Shown here: piece after piece, positions 24,601 to 36,600 of the stretch
Numbering within the stretch: position 1 is the first letter of the stretch
How the letters are laid out: every line of letters starts with the position of its first letter
Assembly: GCA_030704615.1 (NCBI GenBank)
Contig: CM060734.1
Location: forward strand, 37,340,042-37,404,041
Length of the DNA: 64,000 nt
Reading direction: 5' to 3'
From: Takakia lepidozioides
Lineage: Eukaryota; Streptophyta; Takakiopsida; Takakiales; Takakiaceae
Translations under genes and position numbers: made by a program
Notes under the pieces: model-generated
The model's input: the letters and a program-made list of their open reading frames with translations, nothing else
Databases searched by the model: none
What the model was told of the DNA's origin: nothing

Positions 24601-27600
24601 ACCAACTCTTGCAGAATGGGGTCAGTTTCTGGTATCAGGACTGGAGGAGGCCTTCGCTCAATCAACTCTTTGCGTGGTGCCACCTGCACAACAGGGTGAT
24701 CACAATAATTTTTAGATGGGGAATTGAGCACACAAAGCCTATAGCAAATCCGTTGATTCTTTAACCCACTGATGATCAAAGTAGAAGCTTCCTTGTGTTA
24801 AAAAACCTGGTTTAGGTTCCTCTGAAGCAGAGAGTACCCTCAGAACTAGCCCACATTATCACTTTCCTCCAAAATTAGTACAAACAAACATTGTAACCTA
24901 CTGTTCACCAATGATACGTGTCAACCAATGCTCCCAACACAAAAGAATAACAATTAAGAGAAAGAAGATGCAAACCAATGAGTGCAGGTCTCCCTCAACC
25001 CTCATGATAAAGTTGACACAAAAAACTGCCCACTTATAACAAGAAGCCATGTGAGATAGAGAATGTGTACACAAGGAGTATCACACATTTCGACTGCCCA
25101 CTCACAGGACTAATAAAGTCTCATGAGCAACCACTCAACAGCCAAATGTTTTTCTGCTTGCAAATAACTTACCTCCTGCAACCTAGCCTTCTCCAACGAA
25201 AGACGGGCCGAGACCTCTGGCAAGTGCACAGTTTTGCTAAGAACCCTCTCTCGTACTTGGCTACGGGCAGAAGGCTCTGCTGCTGCCCGCTGTTCAAGGT
25301 CCACCCGATGCTCTGCACGCAAGGAGGCAAGCTTGTTCCCGGCCTTACTGGCATTGGCCTTGGGGAGTTTTGGGGCCAGTCTGCGGAAGGTTTGCGAGAC
25401 TCCTCGATTTCCTTCCCCTGTTGCCTGAAATCCTGATTGAGAATCCCAAGAGGCTGACTTTGGATCCTTTAGTAAAAATTTGTCGAGGGTTGTAAAATTG
25501 TTGCGGCCTGCCAAGTGACAATCTAATTTCAAGTCCACAATGAAGCATAGCAGTATTAATTATGAAAATGCAGCACAAAACTATCCATATATGGGCCTAT
25601 CGCAATGTACACAAGAATCATTTCAATACACTGTCACAGAATCTGATGTAACAGCTTTCATGTGAAGAGAGGTTCAATCAAGAGAGGCGTCACTGCCAAA
25701 AAACAAAAACAGGACGGAGATGCCGAAGTCAGGGTGGTGGTACACGTTTATGGAGCTCTTATCTGTCAATCTTATATCTGTCAATCTTAGAGCATCCAAC
25801 TCCGTCCCTACAATCCTTTCCTTTTAGTTCTATTTCAGAGGATTTTCCTCAACCTTTTCTTTCCCTTTCCCATTCTCAGGTTTTTGCTTTCTGCATTACA
25901 GCTCAGATTCCTAATACACGCGTCTCCCTGGAATAACTGAGTTAACTGGAATTAAGTAAGCTGACATATGACTCAAGGTTAACACCAGCAGTTCCCTATG
26001 TCTGATTTTGAGGCTACAGACCAATTCTGTAGACACGGTGATTGGGTTCTGAGCATGTGGCAATGTGTACAAGGCACTCCCTATGTTCAAGCCTGCTGTC
26101 CAGGGGGAGGAGAAAACAACCTGTGCCTGATACATAGGACTTTCTGACAGCTACAGGCCGCTTCTGTATTGGATGCTGTTGAGAGAAAAGAGATGTCAAG
26201 GGGACACTATCCTCTTCTGCAGCTGCCTCTCCTTCCTCTCCTACCACGAATTCCTCCGGTGGAAATTTCTGCGCAGCCTCCCGCCTCTCTGCCAAACAGT
26301 CCCTGGTTCTCAGTGAAGAGGCACCTACTGGACCCAACTCTAGCGGCTCAAGCATCTGAGATTTATCTGCAAGGGGCCCTGTCTCTATGACCAAGGCCCT
26401 GGGCACTGAGGTCATCTCAATGGGAATGTCCTCCTCATCTGAGTCCAAGTCGATGACATCAGGTTTCCCAATATTGAACTCAACAGTATCATCAGCCTCT
26501 TCCAGAAAAGAAAGAGGCTTTTGTTGACCTGCTCGGACAGGTAAATTCTCCAAATCCCCCTGGTCCATGTTTCCAGGAGAAAACAATTTGAAGATGGATC
26601 CCAGCTGCAGTCTTTGATCATCCTCCAGACAACACCCTGTCATCGAGCCACAAGGAAATTATAAACTCGAATGGACAGAACAGAGTCTTTGAGATAAGGA
26701 AAGGAAATGGAACTCCAAAGGCAGTCAGTAAGAAGTGAGCAAGTAGGAGGACAGGTAGAAAATCACATGGTGCAGTAAACAGAGTGACAGCAAGACAATC
26801 ATTCAATCAGATATGGAGAAGTAAACACCTGGTTGCAGCAATTGACTGATAGTAGCACTCAACTCTGGAGAGATGGAGGGCCCACATTGTGCCAGATCCT
26901 CGACAATGGTAAAAACTGCGTCTTTCCACCATCTATGTATCGATCTCGAAGAAATTCTGCCCCACTCCACAAGTTGTTGAAACCATTTCAAGCCACCAGA
27001 ACTCTGAGACATGTTAGAGCGGCGGTTGGGGACCCCAAAAAGCTGAGTCCGTACGAAAGGGGATAAGTGTTTGCAGACCAGTGGTAGCAGTTGCAGCAAA
27101 CGTGTGAACGTCAACTGCACACACAAATCACCGTAAACAAATACATGCCTTCACATTCGGTGGTTCCAAGGTTGTAAAAAATGCTGGGATCTCTAGTCTA
27201 AGGCACTTCTGTAAAAGGTATCTCAATACTTCTCTTGCAAGAAAGACGGTAGACGAATGACTAGCAGGTAGCTAAGTAGAATGACAATGTAGCTCAGCCG
27301 CATGCAAGTTGAAAAAATGGTTAAAAGAAGGAAGGGAAAAAACAACACAGAAAGAGGATTTTATCAAACAGCAGATATATGCAAACAACTTTTGAGGATA
27401 ATAAACAGGAAAAATTACTGATTACCTCCTGTCGAGCATCCTGCACATGCTCCTTGCCATCTATAATTGCTTTGGCCAGGAGTGGCAACAGAAAAGATGA
27501 CACCTGGCCACAAAGTTTTCGCCATGCACTCTCGTCTTTCTGCTGAGTCATAGCAGCTGGGTTCCCTTGCTGAGTCAGCAGTGTCTGCTGACTCAGCACC

Positions 27601-30600
27601 GGTTGTCGAAGAAAGCCCCCATCCTGAGAAGTCTTCACTGGTTGCATTTGGTTGTGGGAGCTAGAGACCCCTTCTGGAGGTCGTTGACCAAGGGTTAGCA
27701 ATTTATATCCCAGGAAGAAAAGTTGGCTGAGGGCGCGGGAGCACTTTGGGAAGGGCCACGTCAGCAACTGCCACAGAAACAACACATCCCACCAAAGGAG
27801 GCTCATAACCCCAGCGCAGGAAAGAAGGTAGAGTATATCTTCCCTTTTCTATCAGGGAAGCTTTCTTGCCATGGGCCTTTGAGGCACCCTGTGGCACTAA
27901 AAAGAATTCTTTCATTCCTTCTTGTCCCTGTCTCCTGGTGGGAAAAGAATTTGGAACCATTACAGTCATCTTTTCTCCAAGCAATGCTTGGTGCCAGGAG
28001 CACAACTCCATCTCAGATCCTAGGTGCAGAGTTGCATGTGTACCATTGCAATCCGAGGCCCTCTTCAGGCTTACAATCTTTCTCCATAGATTGCAGGCCC
28101 TTCCACCCAAAGGGCTAGTGGCTAGGGCCCTCACAACATCTATGAGGCTCAAAGCTGCAGGTTTCAGGAACTCCTGGTATGCTCGAGTGGACAGTTTATT
28201 TCAACGTAACGGACTTTCTACTGCTTTCCTATTACCAATGAACCCAGATGAGGTGGACATCACATCCAGACATGACCGCAACAGACTCATTCGGAGAGAG
28301 CTTATGGAATTACATGTCAAGAGAACTTGGATGCTACCCAATCTCACGACAAAGCTCCACTTCTATCGAGAGACATTCTTGGTGCTCCGCGATGATAGAA
28401 TCTTGAGACCAAATTACCTTTCAGCACCCTTATCTCCTTCCCTCTTGAGGGCATTGGGGCGGTTCAGGGTGGGTTCCCACAACCTACGGATAGAGACTGG
28501 CAGATGGGAAAACCTGCAACGGGAGGACCGCCTATGTCCAGCTTGCATAGGGCGCAGCCAGGAAATCGAAACTGAAGAACACTTCTTCTTCTACTGCCCT
28601 CTATACTACGAGATCCGTGGGGCCACTGTTTATTCAGTGGAACCCAAACTCTCACTGATGTCTTTCACTATGAGGATCAAAAATGCTTGGCAGCCTACCT
28701 ACACGAGGCCTTCACCCTTAGACAATCGCTAGAACATTAATTGTGGTTTCTGGATTTGTTCCTCTCTCATGTTTTCTTCCATTTTGTCCCATAAGCTCTA
28801 CAAGCTTTCCGCCGACGTCATAAAGCACCATTTCATTTCATTTCATTGTTGCAAGGCAATGGGCAGGGACCCTGTATTCAAGACCAAAAACTGCAGACTC
28901 TTCCTCTCTTCGCTCTCCCTCATGTAAAATTGTTGGCACAATGAATTAACTGTAGTTGACCACTCTTCCATGTGTCAGTAGGTTGTATTGTTTCGAAGTA
29001 GTTCAAGGTCGAAGAGGGAGATTGTCTATCTCTTGTTAGTTGCCCAAATGTTTGTGCAATGTGAGAATCTAACACAAGGTTCTGAACCTGTCACCTGCAC
29101 ACAGTGCATTGTCTCTCTTCACATATTCCCTACCTGCCCTTCCCAATCTGCAGGAAGATGAACAAACCAGTTTGGAAACATGGAGCACCCCACGGCCAAC
29201 AGCATTAACAGATGACTGGCTGCTGCAAAGAAGCTCAAGACCCATTTCCAAGCTACTGTCATCGGCATATCGTCGGAGCACATCCCTGCCAAAATTTCTC
29301 CAAATCTGTCCTCCAACCATGCAGAACAACACCACTCCAGTCAAACAGATATGACACCACAAATCCGACAATGGGATCATAGTAGTCATGTGAACAGCAC
29401 TGACAATTCAATTGAATTGTTTGCCAGCAGTGATACCATCTTTTAAAGTGATGCCTTTCTCCAGACAGAGCCTTCACTTAGGTATTGAAAATCTTGTTTT
29501 GAACTTCCTCTGGTCAAACCTTATAATATCTCCAGTGGAGTAACTTACTCGTCTCCATCATCTCTGCTCCTCCTTTTTCCTGATTTTGCGATGCGGAAGG
29601 TGGAAACCACCGCGGAATGGTGGATCAAAGACCTTGCTCACCCACTTGGCCCTTGCAGGGCCAGCAGGCAGAGCAACACAACAATTTGCAGACAAACCAC
29701 AGCAGAGAGAGCCCAACCTTGCAGTCATCCTCCTTCGCCCTCACAAGCCTTCTCTCATTTCATTCCATTTCATTTCTCTTAGAAATAATAAAGTTCTTTC
29801 TTTCCTTTTTAAAGCACCAATTAGCACACAGAATAGCAGTGCTGGAAGTAAATGTGCCTTCTTCTGGGAAAATATTTGAATCACTTTGATGCTAAGGTAA
29901 AAAGCTATCCTGGGCATACCAAACCACTGGCGTGTGGTCAGGCTAGGGATTGAACCGAGGACCACCCCCATTCCAGTGGGGTGCTCTACCACTGAGCTAC
30001 CCATCCCGTTCTGTTCTCCGAGTGCCGTGCAAGGGCTATAGCCTTGACACCTCCAACACTCCCCCCTCAAGGCCTATAGCCCTTATTGCTAATGTCCACC
30101 CATTCTGACCACCGCCACGACCTTGGCTCTGATACCATGTCAGAAAACCACTGGAGTGTGGTCGGGCTAGGGATTGAACCTAGGACCTACCCCATTCCGG
30201 TGCGGTGCTCTACCACTGAGCTACCTGTCCCGTTCTGTTTTCAGAGTGCCGTGCAAGGGCTATAGCCTTGACACCTCCAACAGAATCATTTGGGTGAAGC
30301 CCTTTACAGCAGTCAGCCTTCCACAATCATCTGCTCTACTCCCCAAACCCTTCCCATTCTCTCTTCCTCTCTGTCCCCTTCTCTGTCCATCCACACTGGT
30401 GCAAGGTCTATGGACTCTTAAGTACTTAGCCCCCGACCTGTATGAGGCATTCTGCCTTCCTGAAACGTCTGAGCTTTAATTTGTTCTTGGTCTCTGTATC
30501 TCTGCTATGGTGTTTGACTCGTCCCTTCGGGGATTGGCAGGCGAATGAATTGCTTTCAATATCTTTCTTTCTCTGTTGCTTTTGGGCTGTTTTTTGGCTC

Positions 30601-33600
30601 TGGTTTTGTTTCCTCTCTTGTTTTTTCCATTTTGTCCCATAAGCTCTTCGAGCTTCCCATGGACGTTATAAAGTACCATTTCATTTCATTTCTGCAATGG
30701 ACAGTCTACTTACTGAGTTGGAATCCAGTAGTAAAAGCAGAAGAGGCTCAGCAAATCTTGGTTCCCACAACCATCCATCCACTAGTTTGCCATCCCGCAG
30801 ACGACCTATATATCCATCTGCACACCTTTGAAGCACACCATCCCCAACCTTAACTTGGTGAGTCTTGAGAGAAATCAAAAATCTAGCATTTAAAATAAAG
30901 TTTGGAGAAACTTGTAAGTTGAAGGAGCTCATGTGACAGAGAACCCAAGATATCAGGCTGTATCACCTGAGTGAGCAGTCTGGCACAAAATCACGAATAA
31001 CATTCATCAGTGCTTTCAAAGATTTTGAATGCAATGTCTCCACATCTCCACACTTCTTTGTCAGAAAATGGATGATTCGAAAGGGAGAAAAAGATGCCTC
31101 CAACCAGAAGGCCAGAGAAGCCCAACTTGGAAATGACCATCTTTGGTGCACCTTGTACTTCCATACTGAAATCATGTGACTGGTCTGAATAATATCTTAC
31201 CTTTTGAATATACCCACCAATTCACTGCAACTGGACTCAGCTGGAAAAGCATTCACACAGGATTTAGAATCACTTTTGTCATCATAGCCTTTTGGTCTTT
31301 CCCACTGCAAAGCAGCTGCGAGGCCTTCAGAATAGGCCACCCCAGCATGGGACACCAGCAGATCATCTGCCACATAAATATGGTTGAATTTAGACCTTGT
31401 TCAACTCATTTTGAGCTTTACGTAGGCTACGCTGAGCATAATTAGCTGTTTCTTAGTACAAACACCTAGGACTCTAGCTGCTTAGTCTGAAAGACCCAAC
31501 AAACCAACAAAAGTAGAAACCTGGTGGAGGTCCGGTGGGCGGATCAACAACTGCGAGCCGTGCCAATGCCCACAAAACAGCTTTAGAAAAGCTTGCCGGA
31601 TGATGGGATGGCATTGTTCCATCCAATACCTCCATCCAGAGAAGAGGCACACAGGACCAATTCTCACTGTCCTCTCCCACTGATTCGCTGACCTTCTTGA
31701 ATGAGAACCAATATTTGACATCCCCTGCCATGTCACCATCACCAGCTGTCTCCAAATCATCATCATCACGGCTGGTATCTAGCAGATAGCTCGATAAAGA
31801 TGGAGGTTCTCCAGACTTTCCTGACAAGGACGCCAGAGCAGCGGCATCTGCAACCAGGATCGATTGGAAGAGCTCAATCGCTGGCTGACGCAGTGATTGA
31901 TGAAGGCAGGTGTCTTTCAAGGTTGCAACCAACGGGGGACCCCTGTTACACATTACAATGTCAGACTATAGGCAGTGCTGAATCACGAAGTGTGCCCGTA
32001 GAGCTCAACCCCCATACTTACAAAGTTGGACTGAGATTAAAACTTTGAAATGATGTTAGACTATATAGACTGATGCCAATCTTCACAAACCCAATTTGAA
32101 GATCTAACATATATACATATATATATATACACATATATGTATCTGTATTTATGTGTTTGATTACAAAATTGTGAAGAAAACACGACTGAGCCCGAGGCTG
32201 TTTGTGAGGGAAAACTTCCAGTTGGCAAACCTATGTTTCCATCCAAATGACACACTGAACATGAAACATGTGGTGCAGTACATACCAAACATGGGCACAG
32301 TCTAAGGGTGGGAGAGGAGGGTCCATTGTATAGCCCCGCCCAATTATTGAGAATGCAATCTGGCAATGGAAGGTCCATCAGTAATATCCTTCTTAAGAGA
32401 TCACACTAGAAGTTCCCATGCTTACGCCACTGCTTAAATCTCTCACTCTTTCTCCACCTTCTACTTGTGCAAATGCCAGAGCGTCACCTGAAGAATGATA
32501 TATTTTTGAAAGTGATCAAGTACGAGGCAGTCAGCTTTCTAACAATAATCTGCATGGTGGTAACCACAACACAACACAATGACACGACAGGCATATGCCT
32601 AACCATACCCAGAGATGTCATTTCAGATAACCAGCTATGTTACCTTCTTCAATAAGAACCTTTCTCAGGTGGAATAAAGAACTGGAGGAAACCTACCACC
32701 AACTTCATAACAGATTGGATTGGCCAACAGGATGTCTTGTATAACCACCCTTTGTTAGAACAGTTAGGAAAGCTTAGGAATGAACCAACCTGACGGGCCT
32801 TTTTGCTCGTCAGAGAAGTAAAGTTGCTGCTACATGGTACTTGCTGCAGAAGGAAGTATAGCAGCCGGCGTCGTTGTCTCTCATACTCTCCATCCTGCAG
32901 CGCCTCTAATGACTGTCGTGTACCAAGACAACAACAGAGTGAGAGGATATAAAGATAGAAAGTGCTCATTCTATCCCTGTGCAGAAAGACCAAGCACCCA
33001 GTGTCAACAGTGCAGCAAAACAAGAAATTAGGACAAGAGAAAAGTACCCACCTCCAGGAAAGGCTGAAACAGCTCAAAAATTTTCATATGCATAAGCTCC
33101 TCGTGGGAATGAAAGCACTGACTGAGCAATGTATTGCGCATGACACCTGCTGAGAATGTGGTGCGAAGCCATAACTTGTAACCTGTTGTGCAAAAGAGAA
33201 CTCTCAGCAGTGATCATCAGCTGGTTAAATCGAAGCTGGTTTGCCCCTGTAGGTCATCCACCCTGAATCAACCTACATTCTAAAACATAAGTAGAAGTGT
33301 TCCCACACATTTACATAATACAAGCTATGTACCGCAATACTAGCCGCTAATGTGATTGACAACCAGCATGCTGAAAATGGGCTCAATTCTGCAAGATCCA
33401 GGTGAGGTCTGAAATATAGAATGGTACCATACCAGATGAACTTACACTGTGATATGATCAGAGTTGTGATAATGCAGCAATGGATTGTCTATTAGGCATA
33501 ACTAGTAGCCTGCAGGCCAACTTGAATGTACAACCAGATCTTCTACCCCATGATCTAAGGATCAATGTGCATTTTGGTGCCACAAACAGTCAAGTCATAG

Positions 33601-36600
33601 TCCATCCCCTGCCAGACACCAAAACATAGTACACTGTGCAAGGCTGTTTACCTAGAACTTCAAATAAGAGATGCAGGCATCGAAGAGCCTGCCACAACAC
33701 CGTCGTGGCCTCACTAACATAATTCAGGACAATGCTCACAAAAACAGGGTACCGCTCCACCACGCCTTCCTCGAATGCTCGGGGCTCTAGACGACCCAGT
33801 CTGCATCTCAGGTGAATACCCCCACCCGAAGAAACATTGCTCAGCTGTTGGCCTGAGAGACCCAACCCACACAGACAACCTAAGCAGAACCAAACCATGT
33901 AATGTCTTTTGCATGTCAAATCAACTTCAAGTGGCTGTATAGATTCAAACAAAATGCACCAGCATTCAAACAGAGTTGCTCCGTTTGCATGCACCTTTGT
34001 TGAATTGCAAACAATCACAGCTGGGCATGCCTGCCCTGCCTTCTCCTCTATGGAGTTGTTTCATAGATGTTCTTCTCCCAGAAACCTTTCAGTTTTATGT
34101 GGACATTACGAAGCTCTCTCTCTTCTTCTCTGTCTCCCAGGCGGCACTCGCTCATTGAGCAGCCATTAGGCCTCTTCAGTTGTTGCTTTGTTCATCACAC
34201 AATCTTGTCCCATAAGTTCTTTCCTCAGTCTCTCTCTGCATGAGACACCTAGTTGTTCGAGCACATTTGGTGTATTTTCCATGTGGGTTGTTGTTCTATT
34301 ATCCTATGGGCTCCCAGGGCCCCTTGTCGACATTACGAGGTTTCTTCCTTTCTATCTCTAATTCTATCTCTCAAACAACTCATGGAATAAATAATTTTCT
34401 TCTCTCATTATACACTTGCCTTGGCCCATGCTCTTCCTGCTTCAAATGGACAAACTAAAAAACTGTGTTTCATTCCATGAGGCTGCAAATTTCTCGGATT
34501 TTTTCTTGCCCTCCTTTCTTCTCTCTCACTATCTCTCAAGCCAACACAAGGGGGGAGATCTGACAGGTGGAAGAGTACATGGTTGGTAGCCCCAGCCATA
34601 ACCCCTCACGTGTCAAGCCAACCCTTGGCCGGCTAGTCTCCCCACGCAAGGAGTGGGACACTGGAGGGGCATTCCCCTTGACACCCACAGCCACACGCCC
34701 TTTTTCACCACCTTTCTTCCCGGAATCAAACACATCATTCTCCAGGCAGTGCATGACCTTTTGTAAGATGGGTTGGATCGCTTCTAAATCTTGAGCATCT
34801 CTGCCAGGAAACCAAAGAGGGTTTGTTAGAGTGTACTGTCCCTGAGACATCCCACCAAAAAAGGGCTCTTCAGTCTGCATTTTAACCAACTGCACAATCC
34901 CAATTCATTCTCACTCTCTATATAATAGGGGGGTCCAGTCAATTGCTGCTTCAGCTCATAAGCTACATAAAGATTATGGTTTCCACTCCAACATAGTATC
35001 TGGTTAACAAATCCAGATATATTTTTGTTCTCGTTCCCTCAACGTCCAACCTCCGCGTACTGGCCCCAATTCAGCCTGGTCAATATGCTGGCTGAAGGAA
35101 ACAGGGAAGGCAACAGCTATAAGATGTCTGGGTTCCAACAGCAGTCATGTTTTACACCATTGCCCTCACTTAAATGCAGATGGAATGCGGTTGGGCATAT
35201 AAAACAAGCAGATTAAGCTTCAGAACATGCCAAAAAAAGAGGCCTTAAGAAATGTAGCATTCATCTGCCAAGTTCAATAAGTAACCTTACTTGAAACTAT
35301 CAAGTGACTTGGCAAGCCCAGTGGCAATCCGCCGCACACTCTGGTCTGCATGGAGAAGAAGCGCGTAGACACCCTGGTGAAAGACAACATAAGTATTGTG
35401 GTAAAAATGTGATGATGCTGTCCCAATTCCAGACCGCATCCACGCTTAATCTAACCAAATTATGCCCCTCTGTCCATGAGACTTTGAATTACAGACATAC
35501 GACAAATGAAAGGTGGAAATGAATAGGTACCGGATAACGCTGGCCACCTGCCAGAGTGAGATCGTGTGTTGATTCTACATACTGAAGGAAAGGTCTAAAG
35601 GCTTCATTCACTTCTGCATCTTCTAAAAGGGATGGGAACATGAGTATCTGCAACCAAAAACCACAATCAAAGTCATGGACGCAACGTAATCGTGGGCAAG
35701 GGACGCAAAGAAAGAACCTTTATACCGCCCATGAGACAGGACAAAAATGACCATTTCAGGATACATCAAGTGACGCCATAAGATGAAGGGCATCAAGCGG
35801 GTAATTTGCAAGGCACTTTGGATCTTCAAAGCTGAAGCCTCTGCTAAGGAATGGGAATCTCTAAAATGACATCAAGATCTAAATATCTCATAATATGCAG
35901 GACAGGAGAAGGAGTGGTGGTCTGTTCCACGCCCTCCAGCGTGCGCACTGAGTAGATTGTAGCGTCTCATGGTTTATCTCTAGCCATTTTCATCCACAAC
36001 CGACAAGAGCCAACTCAACAGACACCAAGGACTCGTGTGAGGGGTGTAGAAAATTTCCAAGAGAGGTAGGAGGGCAGCTATCCCTGATTTCAAGAAAGTT
36101 ATCTCTGTAGAGCTTGAGAGCGGTGGTGCGTGGTCTCTCTGGGCAACATGTGTGTTGCACATAAAACTTTGAACTTCTCATTCTTTGTTAAGTATGAGCT
36201 TTGGTGGTGGGTTGAAAGGAGGGAGACTAGTGGCATTGAGCATGCAGCGTGCAAAGAACTTGCTCATGAGGTAGTACCAGCACATGTGGATCCTTTCTCA
36301 AATAAGTGCAGAGTTATGCGCAGTGGCCTCGCTAGCAGCCAGTCTTGTGGTAGGGACCGGATCAGAAGGAGAAAGATGATAATTCTGAAAATTGCTGAAC
36401 TACTTCAGGATGCATCAGCGTATAACATCCACAGGGGGTTGGAGGGCCTATGGAAAGTAGAGAACAAGAAGAACCCACTTCAGAAAACATCAACGACTTC
36501 CAAAGACCAATTGCCTCATGCAGCTAGGCTGCCAGGCAATTCAGGTCTTCAAAGCTGCCAGCTTCCGCAAAAAGACTCAACGTCCATGACAAGATAAAAG

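Larger units (their letters stand above)
29911..30282 (-). mobile_element. TRIM (miniature LTR retroelement) with tRNA-like LTRs
   Basis: On the minus strand: 5' LTR 30282-30138 (145 bp, TGTTGGAGG...TGACA), an immediately adjacent primer-binding site TGGTATCAGAGCC (30137-30125, the copia-type initiator-Met-tRNA site), only about 79 bp of internal DNA, a purine tract TTGAGGGGGGAG (30070-30059), and a 3' LTR about 30058-29911 beginning TGTTGGAGG. No coding capacity. Each LTR contains a tRNA-like segment with an A box TAGCTCAGTGG and a B box GGTTCAATCCC. No target-site duplication was found; the left edge is diverged. It sits in a helicase intron in the same orientation as the gene. Confidence 0.85.

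Noticed and set aside
29930-30010. tRNA gene candidate(s) at 29.9 and 30.2 kb
   Set aside because: Boxes and arms are tRNA-like, but acceptor and anticodon stems have mismatches and both copies lie inside LTRs with a PBS and purine tract; treated as part of the TRIM.
30715-30932. Whole open frame left of helicase exon 13 as coding
   Set aside because: Only 30825-30714 joins in phase and matches the family (WLWEPRF...LLDSNS); the rest is intron readthrough.
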